Origin: Massilia sp. METH4
GTDB taxonomy: Bacteria > Pseudomonadota > Gammaproteobacteria > Burkholderiales > Burkholderiaceae_D
Direction: 5' to 3'
Assembly (NCBI RefSeq): GCF_037094685.1
Contig: NZ_CP146614.1
Location: 3,534,001-3,598,000 of the forward strand
DNA: 64,000 bases
Below, piece after piece: positions 8,848-20,045 of this stretch. Within the stretch, counting starts at the first letter, position 1; each line of letters opens with the position of its first letter. Position numbers and translations under genes: made by a program. Under the pieces are notes generated by a model that searched no databases, was not told the origin of the DNA, and was given only the letters and a program-made list of their open reading frames with translations.

Positions 8848-8851
<4 letters not shown>
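8549..8851 (+). CDS. clpS: ClpS, N-end rule adaptor of ClpAP
   Basis: A 100-residue protein with the ClpS core: [21 protein letters not shown] (the N-degron pocket region with the NDD..PMEFV motif), [12 protein letters not shown], and the C-terminal [11 protein letters not shown]. ClpS delivers proteins with destabilising N-terminal residues to ClpAP and inhibits degradation of other substrates. The stop overlaps the clpA start by four bases (ATGA), so the adaptor and its ATPase are translationally coupled. Confidence 0.96.
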
Positions 8852-11148
<2,297 letters not shown>

Positions 11149-11163
11149 GCCTCCAAGGCCAAC

Positions 11164-11193
11164 AAAAACCCGCTCGCGAGAGCGGGTTTTTTT
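11164..11193 (+). terminator. Intrinsic terminator after clpA (bidirectional)
   Basis: Stem CCCGCTC-GCGA-GAGCGGG preceded by AAAAA and followed by T7. It also lies at the end of the convergent PEP-CTERM gene. Confidence 0.9.
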
Positions 11194-11206
11194 ACGTCCC
11201 TGCCAT

Positions 11207-12010
11207 TCATGCGCCCCGCCGGCGCCAGCGCCGCATCAGCTCGAGCACCAGCACGCCGGCAGCCAGCATGCCGAGCCGGCCCGGCTCGGGGATCGGTGCC
11301 AGCGGCACGCCGTCGAGGCTGATCGCATCGAATGCCAGGCCTGTGTCGGCGGATGGGTCGACCCAGTTCACCACGCCGAATTCCAGCATGTATTGTCCCG
11401 TTGCCGCGATCGCGTAATCGGCCGTGATCCAGCCCGTTTGCCCGCACGGCTCGACATAGCACTCGCCCGAATCGCCCCCCAGCGGGCTCCACGTTGGAGT
11501 GATGCCCTCGACGTTCGAGTAAGGGGGATCGAGCGTGGCGGCGCCGGCCGGCATGCCAAAGCCCGGGACGGCGCCGCCCCCCGGCGCAGTGCGGGCGGTA
11601 GCGAGGAGCGCGGCCTGGGTGCCGTCCGCATGCAGCAGGCGCACCCATGCGTAATCGCTGAAATCGCCGCCGTCCGTCGTCACGTAATTGAACTGGAACT
11701 GCAATACGTCGCTGGCCTGCGCGGTGAACAGATGGGAACGCAAGGTGCTGCCCGAGTGCGAATCCCCCGGGACGCCGATGCCTGGCAGCCGCACCCCGGC
11801 CGCGCCGCCGTTCGTCGATACCCAGCCGTATTGGGCGCCTCCGCCCGGTGCCAGGGTGATGTCCCCGTCTTCCGGCGCGGTGCCACAGTTGCCCGTGCAT
11901 TGCCAGCCGGGCGGCATGCCGGCGTCGAATACCTGTGCGTGGCCTGGGCCTGCCGCGCAAATGAATACTGCCGCGGCGGTCGCGGCGAGCGAACGTGTTG
12001 GAATAGCCAT
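11207..12010 (-). CDS. PEP-CTERM exported protein
   Basis: A 267-residue protein. The ATG at 12010 is chosen because GGAGG lies just upstream and it gives a signal peptide ending ICAAGPGHAQ. The body is beta-rich, contains Cys pairs such as WQCTGNCGT and ECYVEPCGQ, and the segments SDYAWVRLLHADG and SNVEGITPTW, resembling the jelly-roll bodies of other surface proteins. The C-terminus PIPEPGRLGMLAAGVLVLEL followed by RRWRRRGA is an exosortase sorting tail (PEP, hydrophobic helix, Arg cluster). The function is unknown. A possible sigma-54 promoter lies 40-50 bases upstream. Confidence 0.85.
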   Translation of the reverse strand: MAIPTRSLAATAAAVFICAAGPGHAQVFDAGMPPGWQCTGNCGTAPEDGDITLAPGGGAQYGWVSTNGGAAGVRLPGIGVPGDSHSGSTLRSHLFTAQASDVLQFQFNYVTTDGGDFSDYAWVRLLHADGTQAALLATARTAPGGGAVPGFGMPAGAATLDPPYSNVEGITPTWSPLGGDSGECYVEPCGQTGWITADYAIAATGQYMLEFGVVNWVDPSADTGLAFDAISLDGVPLAPIPEPGRLGMLAAGVLVLELMRRWRRRGA

Positions 12011-12046
12011 GTCATCCTCCATCGGGTTGAGTAGGCACAAAGCGGC

Positions 12047-12062
12047 TGCATTTCTCATGCCT
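12047..12062 (-). promoter_or_regulatory. Possible sigma-54 promoter of the PEP-CTERM gene
   Basis: Read on the minus strand: AGGCATGAGAAATGCA, with GG and GC twelve bases apart as required for -24/-12 elements. It would start transcription about 27 bases before the ATG. The match is partial (consensus TGGCAC-N5-TTGC). Sigma-54 control by PrsK/PrsR has been described for PEP-CTERM genes in some betaproteobacteria, which makes the match more plausible. Confidence 0.35.
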
Positions 12063-12099
12063 ACACGCTTCGTGGGGCATGATTCCACGGCGATGTAAA

Positions 12100-12127
12100 G
12101 AAATCCGACATCGGAAATCCGACATCG
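12100..12127. repeat. Two exact tandem copies of a 14-base unit
   Basis: GAAATCCGACATCG occurs twice head to tail between the divergent PEP-CTERM gene and the S41 protease gene. It could be a regulator binding site or a replication slip. Confidence 0.6.
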
Positions 12128-12209
12128 GCCGTTGTTCCTGGTCGACCGCACTATTTCCAGCTCGAAATCTATGCCAGAATCCCCGTTCTCCCACCTCGCC
12201 GCAGTACCG

Positions 12210-15200
12210 ATGACCTTGCGCCGCCTGCTTCGCTCCGTTCCCATTGCCGCCAGCCTGCTGGCCACGGCGACCGCGGCACTAGCCGCCGCCCCCTACCTGC
12301 GCTATCCGGCGGTGCGTGGCGACGCGGTCGTCTTCACCGCCGAGGGCGATTTGTGGCGCGCCACCGCGCAGGGCGGCGCGGCGCAGCGCCTGACTACGCA
12401 CGCGGCAGCCGAAACCCACGCGGCCCTTTCGCCGGACGGCAAGTGGGTGGCCTTCGCCGGCAGCTACGAGGGTGCGCAGGACGCGTACGTGATGCCGCTC
12501 GCCGGCGGCTTGCCGAAACGGCTGACTTTTGAAAATGGCGGTGTCATCGTGCTGGGCTGGACAGCCCAGGGCGAAGTCCTGGTCAGCACCTTCCGCTCGA
12601 TCGGGCCGGGTGCCCACCGCGTCGTGGCGGCCGTGCAACCGGCCACGCTGGAGCGGCGCGTGTTCGCCGTGGCCGATGCCAACGATGCGGTACTCGACGA
12701 TGCGGGGAAGACGCTGTATTTCACCCGCCACGGCCTGGTCATGACCGGCGATAACGTGCGCCATTACCGGGGCGGCGCGCATGCCCAATTGTGGCGCTTC
12801 GACCTCGAGGGCGGCAGGGAAGCGCAGCGCGTGTTCCCCGACAGCGGCGGCAACGACCGCCGGCCCATGTGGTGGCAGGGAAGGCTGTATTTCGTCAGCG
12901 ACCGCGGCGGTACCGACAACCTGTGGTCGGCCAATCCGGACGGCAGCAATGCGCGGCAACTGACCGCGCACAAGGATTGGGACGTGCGCAATGCCGCGCT
13001 GGGCGACGGCCGCATCGTCTACCAGCTGGGCGCCGACCTGCACCTGCTCGACCTGGCGGGCAACGCGACCCGCCAGTTGCCGATCAGTCTCGTGTCCGAC
13101 TTCGACCAGCAGCGTTCCCGCCTGATCCGCTCACCGCTCGAGGCGCTGACGAACGTGCAGCTTGCCGCAAAGGAGGAACGGGTTGTGCTGACCGCGCGCG
13201 GCCGCGTGACCATTGCCGGTACCGGCAGCCAGCGCCGCGTGGAGATCGCCATTCCACAAGGCTCGCGGGCGCGCGACGCCGTGTTCTCGGCCGACGAGAA
13301 GTGGGTGTACGCCATCGTCGATACGACCGGCGAGAACGAAATCTGGCGCTTCGCGGCGGACGGCTCGGGCCACGGCGAACAACTGACCCGCGACGGCAAC
13401 AATCACCGCTGGGCGCTCTACCCGTCGCCGGACGGGAAATGGATCGCCCACACGGACAAGAAGGGCCGCTGCTGGCTGCTGGAACTGGCCAGCCGCAAGC
13501 AGACGCTGGTGGACGACGCCGGCAAGTCCGGCATCGACCAGCACGACGACCTGGTGTGGTCGGCGGACAGCCGGAACATCGCGTTCGTGCGCAGCGCCAG
13601 CACGCAGCTGCGCGACCAGATCGGCCTGTACAACCTGGAGTCGAAGGAACTGGCCTTCGTCACAAGCGACCGCTACACGTCGGCCGACCCGGCGTTCTCG
13701 CCGGATGGCCGCTGGCTGTACTTCCTGTCGGCCCGTAACTTCAAGCTGTCGAACGGTTCGCCATGGGGCGACCGTAATATGGGACCCGTGTTCGACAAGC
13801 GCGTGGGCGTGTACGCTTTGGCACTGCAACAGGGTAACCGATTCCCGTTCAAGCCGGACGACGAGCTGTCCAGGACCGCGCCGCCGCCGCCGGAAACGGC
13901 CGAAGACAAGGCCGCCGAGAAGGCCGTCGAAAAGGCGGTGGACAAGCTGGCGCAGGCCAAGGATGGCAAGGAGGCCAAGGAACCTGTGAAGCCGGCCAGG
14001 CCCGCGCTGCCGGCGATCGTTTTCCGGGGCCTGGCGCAGCGGCTGTTCGAAGTGCCGCTGACCGCCGGCAATTACCGCCGCCTCGCCGTGGACGACAAGC
14101 GCCTGTATTTCATCGACGCCGATGGCGCGGACGGCAAGCCGGCATTGAAGACGCTGGCGATCGCCCGCACCGAACCGAAGCCCGAGACTTTCGCGGCAAA
14201 CGTGCGCGACTTCGACCTGGCACCGGACCGCAAGCATGTGTATTACCGCACGATCTCGGCGGGCGCGGGAGAGATGTACATCGTCGACGCCGGCGCTAGG
14301 CAGCCCGCCGATATCTCCAAGGCGCGCGTGCGCGTGGAAGACTGGAGCATCGTGTCCAATCCCGTGCAGGAATGGAAGCAGATGTTCAACGATGCGTGGC
14401 GCATGCACCGCGACTTCCTGTACGACGTAAAGATGCGCGGCGTGAACTGGGTGGCGGTGCGCGACAAGTATGCGCCGCTCGTCGAGCGCGTGACCGATCG
14501 CGCCGAATTGAACGACATCCTCGGCATGATGGTGGCCGAGGTGGGCGCGCTGCACTCGCAGGTACAGCCCGGAGACATCCGCAAGGCGGCGCCGGAGGGC
14601 ACGCCATCGGGCCTGGGCGCCGTGCTCACCCGCGTGAAGAACGGCTACCGGGTCGATCGCGTGTACCGCACCGAGCAGGAGCTGCCGGCCGAACGCGCCC
14701 CGCTGGCGCAGCCCGACGTGGACGTGAAGGAGGGCGACGTGATCACTGCCGTCAACGGCAAGAGCGTGCTGGAAGCGCGGCACATCGCCGACCTGCTGCT
14801 GAACCAGGCCGGCCGGCAGGTGCTGTTGAACGTGCAACCAGCGTCTGGAAAACCACGTGCCGTCATCGTCGTGCCCGTGTCGACGACGCGGGAATCCGCA
14901 TTGCAGTACAGCGACTGGGAGCAGGGCAGGGCACGCCAGGTGGCCGAGGCGTCGGATGGCCGCATCGGCTACCTGCACCTGCGCGCGATGGGCGCGGACG
15001 ATATCGCCGCGTTCGCGCGCGACTTCTACGCCAACGTCGACCGCGATGGCCTGATCATCGACGTGCGGCGCAATCGCGGCGGCAATATCGACAGCTGGAT
15101 CATCGAGAAGCTGCTGCGCAAGGCGTGGGCGTTCTGGACCAATCCGGGCGGGCAGGCATCGCCAAACATGCAGAACACCTTCCGGGGCCATCTCGTGGTG

Positions 15201-15566
15201 CTGGTCGACGAACTCACCTATTCGGATGGCGAAACCTTCGCCGCCGGCGTCAAGGCGCTCGGCCTGGGGCCGCTGGTCGGCAAGCGCACCGCCGGTGCCG
15301 GCGTGTGGCTCAGCGACCGCAACCGGCTGGCCGACAATGGCATGGTGCGCGTGGCCGAGTTGGGGCAGTTCGACAGCGACAAGGGTCAGTGGCTGATCGA
15401 GGGCGTGGGTGTCATCCCCGACGTGGAGGTGGACAACCTGCCGCGCGCCACGTTCACGGGCCGCGACCGCCAGCTGGAAGTGGCGATCGAGATGCTGAGG
15501 AAGAAGGTGCAGGAAGCGCCGGTGAAGCCGTACAGCCCGCAGGCGATTCCAGCCCTGAACCAATGA
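12210..15566 (+). CDS. Tricorn-like S41 family peptidase, exported
   Basis: An 1118-residue protein with the layout of tricorn protease homologs: signal peptide (ending ATATAALAAA), a beta-propeller part with repeated WD40/PD40-like blades (for example LSPDGKWVAFAGS, YPSPDGKWIAHTD, FSPDGRWLYFLSA), a second propeller-like part, a C1 helical region (WKQMFNDAWRMHRDFLYDVKMRGVNW), a PDZ domain (VDVKEGDVITAVNGKSV) and a C-terminal S41 serine peptidase domain (RRNRGGNIDSWIIEKLL; TYSDGETFAAG with the likely nucleophile Ser). A charged Lys/Ala/Glu-rich linker near residues 565-595 separates the two propellers. The start is the ATG that begins the signal peptide; an ATG 13 codons earlier is possible. 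It likely degrades peptides in the periplasm. It converges on the response regulator gene with one base between stops. Confidence 0.88.
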   Translation: MTLRRLLRSVPIAASLLATATAALAAAPYLRYPAVRGDAVVFTAEGDLWRATAQGGAAQRLTTHAAAETHAALSPDGKWVAFAGSYEGAQDAYVMPLAGGLPKRLTFENGGVIVLGWTAQGEVLVSTFRSIGPGAHRVVAAVQPATLERRVFAVADANDAVLDDAGKTLYFTRHGLVMTGDNVRHYRGGAHAQLWRFDLEGGREAQRVFPDSGGNDRRPMWWQGRLYFVSDRGGTDNLWSANPDGSNARQLTAHKDWDVRNAALGDGRIVYQLGADLHLLDLAGNATRQLPISLVSDFDQQRSRLIRSPLEALTNVQLAAKEERVVLTARGRVTIAGTGSQRRVEIAIPQGSRARDAVFSADEKWVYAIVDTTGENEIWRFAADGSGHGEQLTRDGNNHRWALYPSPDGKWIAHTDKKGRCWLLELASRKQTLVDDAGKSGIDQHDDLVWSADSRNIAFVRSASTQLRDQIGLYNLESKELAFVTSDRYTSADPAFSPDGRWLYFLSARNFKLSNGSPWGDRNMGPVFDKRVGVYALALQQGNRFPFKPDDELSRTAPPPPETAEDKAAEKAVEKAVDKLAQAKDGKEAKEPVKPARPALPAIVFRGLAQRLFEVPLTAGNYRRLAVDDKRLYFIDADGADGKPALKTLAIARTEPKPETFAANVRDFDLAPDRKHVYYRTISAGAGEMYIVDAGARQPADISKARVRVEDWSIVSNPVQEWKQMFNDAWRMHRDFLYDVKMRGVNWVAVRDKYAPLVERVTDRAELNDILGMMVAEVGALHSQVQPGDIRKAAPEGTPSGLGAVLTRVKNGYRVDRVYRTEQELPAERAPLAQPDVDVKEGDVITAVNGKSVLEARHIADLLLNQAGRQVLLNVQPASGKPRAVIVVPVSTTRESALQYSDWEQGRARQVAEASDGRIGYLHLRAMGADDIAAFARDFYANVDRDGLIIDVRRNRGGNIDSWIIEKLLRKAWAFWTNPGGQASPNMQNTFRGHLVVLVDELTYSDGETFAAGVKALGLGPLVGKRTAGAGVWLSDRNRLADNGMVRVAELGQFDSDKGQWLIEGVGVIPDVEVDNLPRATFTGRDRQLEVAIEMLRKKVQEAPVKPYSPQAIPALNQ

Positions 15567-15567
15567 C

Positions 15568-16272
15568 CTACGGGGCCAGGCCGCGCACCTGCGCCGCCCG
15601 CCGCCGCGACACCTCCACCGTCATGCCGCCGGGCAGCAGCAGGCAGAGCCCGCCGGCATCGTTGGCCTGCATCCGCTCCACGAAGGCGAGGTTGACGATA
15701 TGCCGCCGGCTGGCGCGCAGGAAGCTCGCGGGATCGAGCCGTTCTTCGAGGTGGGTGAGGGAACGCAGCACGAGCGGCCGCACGTCGTCGAAATAGACGC
15801 GCGTGTAATTGCCTTCCGATTCGAACAACCGGATATTGTCCAGTGCCGGGAACCAGCAACGGTCGCCGTCGCGGATGAACAGCTTGCGCGGCGCGGCTGG
15901 CATGCCCGGTTGCGGCAGCCCAAGCCGCGCCGCGGCGCGTTGCAATGCGTGCGCGAGCCGATCCGCCCGGATCGGCTTTTGCAGGTAGTCCAGCGCGTTC
16001 ACTTCGAAAGCCTGCAGGGCATACCGGTCGAAGGCCGTGGTGAAGATCACCTCCGGCGTGCTGTCCAGGGCCTGCAGCAGGTCGAAGCCGCTGGCGCCGG
16101 GCATCTGCACGTCGAGCAGCATCAGGTCCGGGCGCAGTGCCGCCACCTGGGCGATCGCCTGCTCGGCGTTGGCCGCCTCGCCGACGATTTCGATATCCGG
16201 GTGCGCGGCGAGCAGGCGCCGCAGTTCGGCGCGCGCCAGGCGTTCGTCGTCGACGATCAGTATCCTCATCAT
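15568..16272 (-). CDS. LytTR-family response regulator
   Basis: A 234-residue two-domain regulator. The receiver has the acidic pair in VDDERLARAELRRLL, the phospho-acceptor in LMLLDVQMPG, and Lys in LQKPI. The C-terminal LytTR DNA-binding domain begins near KLFIRDGDRCWF and includes DNIRLFESEGNYTRVYF and FLRASRRHIVNL. It is paired with the histidine kinase gene upstream, whose stop overlaps its start (ATGATGA). It probably controls neighbouring or surface-related genes; targets cannot be read from the sequence. Confidence 0.9.
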   Translation of the reverse strand: MMRILIVDDERLARAELRRLLAAHPDIEIVGEAANAEQAIAQVAALRPDLMLLDVQMPGASGFDLLQALDSTPEVIFTTAFDRYALQAFEVNALDYLQKPIRADRLAHALQRAAARLGLPQPGMPAAPRKLFIRDGDRCWFPALDNIRLFESEGNYTRVYFDDVRPLVLRSLTHLEERLDPASFLRASRRHIVNLAFVERMQANDAGGLCLLLPGGMTVEVSRRRAAQVRGLAP

Positions 16273-17288
16273 GCGGCCGCCGGCAATTGCAGCGTGGCGC
16301 GCACCCAGCCATCGCGTTCGGCCAGTTCCAGGCTGGCGCCGCGGCCGACGGCCAGCTCGATCCGCTTGCGCGCATTGGCCAGGCCCACGCGCGTCGAGCC
16401 ATCCTGGCGACGGATGGCGCCCGCGTTGGCGATCTCCACCAGCGTGTTCCCTTCGCCGCGCCAGGCGCGGATATGGATTTCGCTGCCGGTCATGCTCAGT
16501 TCCACGCCATACTTTACGGCGTTCTCGACGAGCGTTTGCAGCGACATCGGCGGCACCATCACTTGCTCCAGCCCGGCTTCGATATCGAAGCGCACGCGCA
16601 GCCTTTCCTCGAAGCGGATTTTCTCGATCGCCAGGTAGGAGCGCACGGCGTCCAGCTCCGCCGCCAACGGCACGGTTTCCACATGCCCGGATTGCAGCGC
16701 ATAGCGCATCAGGCCAGCCAGTTGGTCGATCATGCGGGCCGCGCAATCGGGGTCTTCATAGATCAGCGCCCGTACGCTGTTCAGGCTGTTAAAGAAGAAG
16801 TGCGGATTGACCTGCGCCTGCAAGGCGCGCAATTCGACATCCTTGGCATGCAATTCCAAACGCAGCGTTTCCGCTTCGAGCCGACTGGCCCGCCGCAGCG
16901 AAAGTGCCATCACATAGGCGACGTTCCACACAACGAAGTTGCCGGTCCACGACAGCAGGGCGATGGGCAGCCAGCCGAAGTTGTCGATCGGCCGCATGAA
17001 GACATGGATCGCCATGGCGACACTGACGACCATCGCGGGCCCCAGGACGAGCGCGGAAGCGGCGGCCAGCCGCCAGTCGACGCCGCGCTGCGCCCAGCCG
17101 CGCCGCTTGACGAAGCGGTGCCACCGGTCCGACACGAACAGCGCGGAAACGAAGGTCCACAGCACCACCGCGCCGACGCCCCGATTGCCGGCATACATGA
17201 CGGCCTGGAACAGCGCGACGAGCCCCCAGCCGCAGCCCTGGCAGATCCAGTACCAGTTCAGGCGCGCGATGATGGGAAGCGATGGCAT
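16269..17288 (-). CDS. LytS/AlgZ-type sensor histidine kinase
   Basis: About 339 residues. The N-terminal half has four hydrophobic segments (for example GAVVLWTFVSALFV and LPIALLSWTGNFVVWNVAYVMAL). The His_kinase domain has the phospho-acceptor motif QVNPHFFFNSLNSVRAL, where the usual NPHFLFN reads NPHFFFN, and the ATPase domain has LQTLVENAVKYGVE and VGLANARKRIEL. I start at the ATG; a TTG three codons earlier is an alternative. The end overlaps the response regulator start, forming a two-gene unit. The signal is unknown; there is no periplasmic sensor domain of any size. Confidence 0.87.
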   Translation of the reverse strand: MPSLPIIARLNWYWICQGCGWGLVALFQAVMYAGNRGVGAVVLWTFVSALFVSDRWHRFVKRRGWAQRGVDWRLAAASALVLGPAMVVSVAMAIHVFMRPIDNFGWLPIALLSWTGNFVVWNVAYVMALSLRRASRLEAETLRLELHAKDVELRALQAQVNPHFFFNSLNSVRALIYEDPDCAARMIDQLAGLMRYALQSGHVETVPLAAELDAVRSYLAIEKIRFEERLRVRFDIEAGLEQVMVPPMSLQTLVENAVKYGVELSMTGSEIHIRAWRGEGNTLVEIANAGAIRRQDGSTRVGLANARKRIELAVGRGASLELAERDGWVRATLQLPAAA

Positions 17289-17307
17289 GGTCGACAAGGC
17301 GGGCGGC

Positions 17308-18165
17308 TCACTTCAGGAATCGGTCGATGCGATCATACATCCAGGCCGGATCGTCGTACATGATGAAATGGCGGGCCTTCTCCGCCATCTCCACTTGCGC
17401 GCCGGGCAGCTTTGCGTATTGCATCCGGTACACCTGTTCGATCGCGGCGCGCGGCGCGAAGTCCTTGTAGGCCACCCAGGTACCGAGCACCAGCGTGGGG
17501 GCCTTGATCTTCGCGATGTCTTCGCGCAGGTCGTTCGCCATCAGCTCGTACATCGCACCCGCCACCGCCTTGCGATCCGAGCGCTGGCCCCAGCCGGCGA
17601 TCCGTTCCACGTCCTCCGTCTTGCTGGCCATCGTCGCCACGGCGCGGCGCTGGTTGGCGGCATGGGTGGCATCGTCGCTCGCCAGTATCTGGTCGCGCGT
17701 GCCGGCGGCCATCTGCCGCAATTGCTCCGCCGTGATATTGGGCACCTGCGTCGCGCCGAGCGCGGGCAGCGCATCGACGATGACGAGCTTGCCGACCATC
17801 TCCGGGTGCGCGGCCGCGAATCGCAGCGCGAGGTAGCCGCCCAGGCTGTGGCCGATGACGACCGGCTGGCCGAGCTTGTTGGCGGCAATATAGCCGGCCA
17901 GCTGGCTTTCCACCTGCGGCAGCAAGTCCCCGTCGATGGCCGGCTGGCCGGCAAAGCCGGCAAGCGTGAGCACGTGGCATTGGCGCGGCCCGCACAGGTG
18001 CTGGACCGTGCCTTGCCACACCTCGCCGGATGAGGCAAGGCCGGGGATCAGGATCACGGCGGGGCCGGTTCCGGTCACTTCCACCTTGAAGGCGCTGGCG
18101 GCAAGCGCGGGCACTGCGATGGACAGGGATGCGGCAAGTGCCGCCACGATCAGTTGACGTTTCAT
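17308..18165 (-). CDS. Exported alpha/beta hydrolase
   Basis: A 285-residue protein with a signal peptide (KRQLIVAALAASLSIAVPALAASA) and an alpha/beta-hydrolase fold: oxyanion strand VILIPGLASSGEVW, nucleophile elbow GHSLGG, strand APTLVLGTWVAY before the acid position, and a late His in EKARHFIMYDDP. The start has AGGAGG just upstream. It is transcribed in the same direction as the kinase/regulator pair, 20 bases before it, so the three may form one unit. The substrate is not identifiable. Confidence 0.88.
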   Translation of the reverse strand: MKRQLIVAALAASLSIAVPALAASAFKVEVTGTGPAVILIPGLASSGEVWQGTVQHLCGPRQCHVLTLAGFAGQPAIDGDLLPQVESQLAGYIAANKLGQPVVIGHSLGGYLALRFAAAHPEMVGKLVIVDALPALGATQVPNITAEQLRQMAAGTRDQILASDDATHAANQRRAVATMASKTEDVERIAGWGQRSDRKAVAGAMYELMANDLREDIAKIKAPTLVLGTWVAYKDFAPRAAIEQVYRMQYAKLPGAQVEMAEKARHFIMYDDPAWMYDRIDRFLK

Positions 18166-18281
18166 GGTGTTCCTCCTTGCAACGAATGGTCGCACCGGCG
18201 GCGCGCCGGTGGCACCACACCATGATGAGTGGCGGAAAACGAGGATGAACGGCATCCTTTGCAGCGAAAGTGCTGCGCAGC

Positions 18282-19880
18282 TCAGCCTCCCGCTTCCTCG
18301 CGCAGGCGCCGCCACAGCGTGGTGCGGCTGATGCCGAGGTAGGCCGCGGCGGCGTCGCGCCGGCCGTTGAACCGGCGCAGCACGTCGGTGGCGCGTTCCG
18401 CTGCCGCCGGTGCGATGTCGCCGGCCGATGGCGCCAGCTCGGGTCCCGCCGCGAGCACGAAAGCCGGTGTGAGCGCCTGCAGCGGCTCGGCGGCCAGGAA
18501 GAGGGCCAGGCGCTCGCACAGGTTGCGCAGCTCGCGCACATTGCCGGGCCAGGCGTGGCGCGTCAGCAGCGGCGCGCAAGCCTGCAATTCGGCTTGCAGG
18601 TTCGGGTGCGCGCGCGCGCCCAGCGCCGCCAGCGCATTGCGCAGCAGCCACTCGGCCAGCGGCACGATGTCGGCAGTGCGTTCGCGCAGCGACGGCAATT
18701 GCAGCCGCAGCACGGCCAGGCGATAAAACAGGTCGGCGCGGAAGCGCCCGTCGCGCACGCGCTGCGCGAGGTCGCAATGGGTGGCGCTGACGATGCGCAC
18801 ATCGACCGGCACCGGTCGCGTGCCGCCCACGCGCACCACCTCGCGCTCTTCCAGCACGCGCAGCAGGCGCGTCTGCAGGGCCAGCGGCATTTCGCCGATC
18901 TCGTCAAGGAGCAGCGTTCCCCCATTGGCGGCTTCGAACAGGCCGGGCCGCCCGCCGCGCCGGGCACCCGTGAACGCGCCTTCCTCGTGGCCGAACAATT
19001 CCGATTCCAGCAGCGATTCGGCGATGGCGCCGCAATTCACGGCCAGGAACGGGCGACTGCCGCCATGCGCGGCGGCGCGGTGGATTGCCTGCGCCGCCAG
19101 TTCCTTGCCGCTGCCGGTCTCGCCCTGGATCAGCACCGTGGCGTTCGAGCGGGCGTACAGCACCACCGCCTGCCGCACCTTTTCCATCGCCGGCGATTCG
19201 CCGCGCAAATCGGCCAGGCCATGACGGGCCCGCAGCGTGTCCTGCACGGCGCCGGCGCGCGTGCGCCGTCGGCCGCCACCCGACTCCAGTTGCGCGAGGC
19301 GGGCGATTTCCAGCGCATCGTCGAATGCCTGGCGGATGGACGCCGCCGAGTAAACGAATACGCCCGCCAGGCCCGCATCCTCGGCCAGGTCGGTGATCAG
19401 GCCGGCCCCGACGATGGCGCGGATGCCGCCGGCTTTCAGCTCCTGCACCTGGGCCAGCGCGTCTTCCTTCGTCACATACGTGCGCTGCACGACATCGAAG
19501 CCGAACGTGGCGGCGAAATCCGCCAATTCCGGCATCGGCTGCTGGTAGGTGACGACGGCAATGCGCTCGGACACGCGGCGCGCGCGCGCCAGGGCACGCA
19601 TCATGTCCGTCCCGCTGGCCTTGGCCACCACCACGGGAACCGACAGCCGTCCCTTCAGGTACGCCGCGTTTGATCCCGCCGAGATGACGGCGTCGCAGCG
19701 TTCCGTGGCCAGCCGGTCGCGAATTTGCCGCACCGCCTCGTCGAAGCCGAGATGGATCGGTTCGATCGTTGCCAGCGCATCGTATTCCGGCGTGATGTCG
19801 CGGAACAGGTCGGACAGGCGCGACATGGATACCGTCCAGATGACGGGCTTGTCGGTATCGCCACTCGTGAGATAGGTCAT
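18282..19880 (-). CDS. prpR: PrpR, sigma-54-dependent activator of propionate catabolism
   Basis: A 532-residue enhancer-binding protein. Residues 1-190 form the PrpR N-terminal sensor domain, known to respond to 2-methylcitrate. The central AAA domain has Walker A GETGSGKE, the sigma-54 contact loop GAFTGA, and Walker [12 protein letters not shown]. The C-terminal Fis-type helix-turn-helix is [17 protein letters not shown]. It is divergent from prpB, with a sigma-54 promoter in front of prpB and inverted repeats between the genes, exactly the arrangement needed for PrpR control and autoregulation. Confidence 0.95.
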   Translation of the reverse strand: MTYLTSGDTDKPVIWTVSMSRLSDLFRDITPEYDALATIEPIHLGFDEAVRQIRDRLATERCDAVISAGSNAAYLKGRLSVPVVVAKASGTDMMRALARARRVSERIAVVTYQQPMPELADFAATFGFDVVQRTYVTKEDALAQVQELKAGGIRAIVGAGLITDLAEDAGLAGVFVYSAASIRQAFDDALEIARLAQLESGGGRRRTRAGAVQDTLRARHGLADLRGESPAMEKVRQAVVLYARSNATVLIQGETGSGKELAAQAIHRAAAHGGSRPFLAVNCGAIAESLLESELFGHEEGAFTGARRGGRPGLFEAANGGTLLLDEIGEMPLALQTRLLRVLEEREVVRVGGTRPVPVDVRIVSATHCDLAQRVRDGRFRADLFYRLAVLRLQLPSLRERTADIVPLAEWLLRNALAALGARAHPNLQAELQACAPLLTRHAWPGNVRELRNLCERLALFLAAEPLQALTPAFVLAAGPELAPSAGDIAPAAAERATDVLRRFNGRRDAAAAYLGISRTTLWRRLREEAGG

Positions 19881-19925
19881 GTTTCAATTGTAGTTCAAAT
19901 GTGTTGCAGGCGTTGCAAATGAAAC
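19881..19925. promoter_or_regulatory. Candidate PrpR enhancer site
   Basis: GTTTCAATTG (19881-19890) and CAAATGAAAC (19916-19925) form an inverted repeat with one mismatch, and TTGCA repeats lie between them. The block touches the prpR start codon and lies about 70-110 bases upstream of the prpB sigma-54 promoter, a normal distance for an enhancer. Binding by PrpR is inferred. Confidence 0.5.
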
Positions 19926-19992
19926 GTCAGAGAGAGGGTGGGCGATGTTGCAAGCCGTTGATTTCGCATCATTTCCCAGTCCGGCGGCTGGT

Positions 19993-20007
19993 TGGCATGG
20001 CCCTTGC
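19993..20007 (+). promoter_or_regulatory. Sigma-54 promoter of the prpBC-acnD-prpF operon
   Basis: TGGCATGGCCCTTGC matches TGGCAC-N5-TTGC at all but one defined position, with GG and GC 12 bases apart. It starts 53 bases before the prpB ATG. The adjacent divergent prpR encodes a sigma-54 activator. Confidence 0.85.
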
Positions 20008-20045
20008 GAAGAGACATCGCATCAACCCGTCACTGAAAGGTCACC

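Noticed and set aside
13131..15563. An 810-residue minus-strand frame opposite the S41 protease
   Set aside because: Same effect of high GC; the plus-strand frame has clear propeller, PDZ and S41 motifs.
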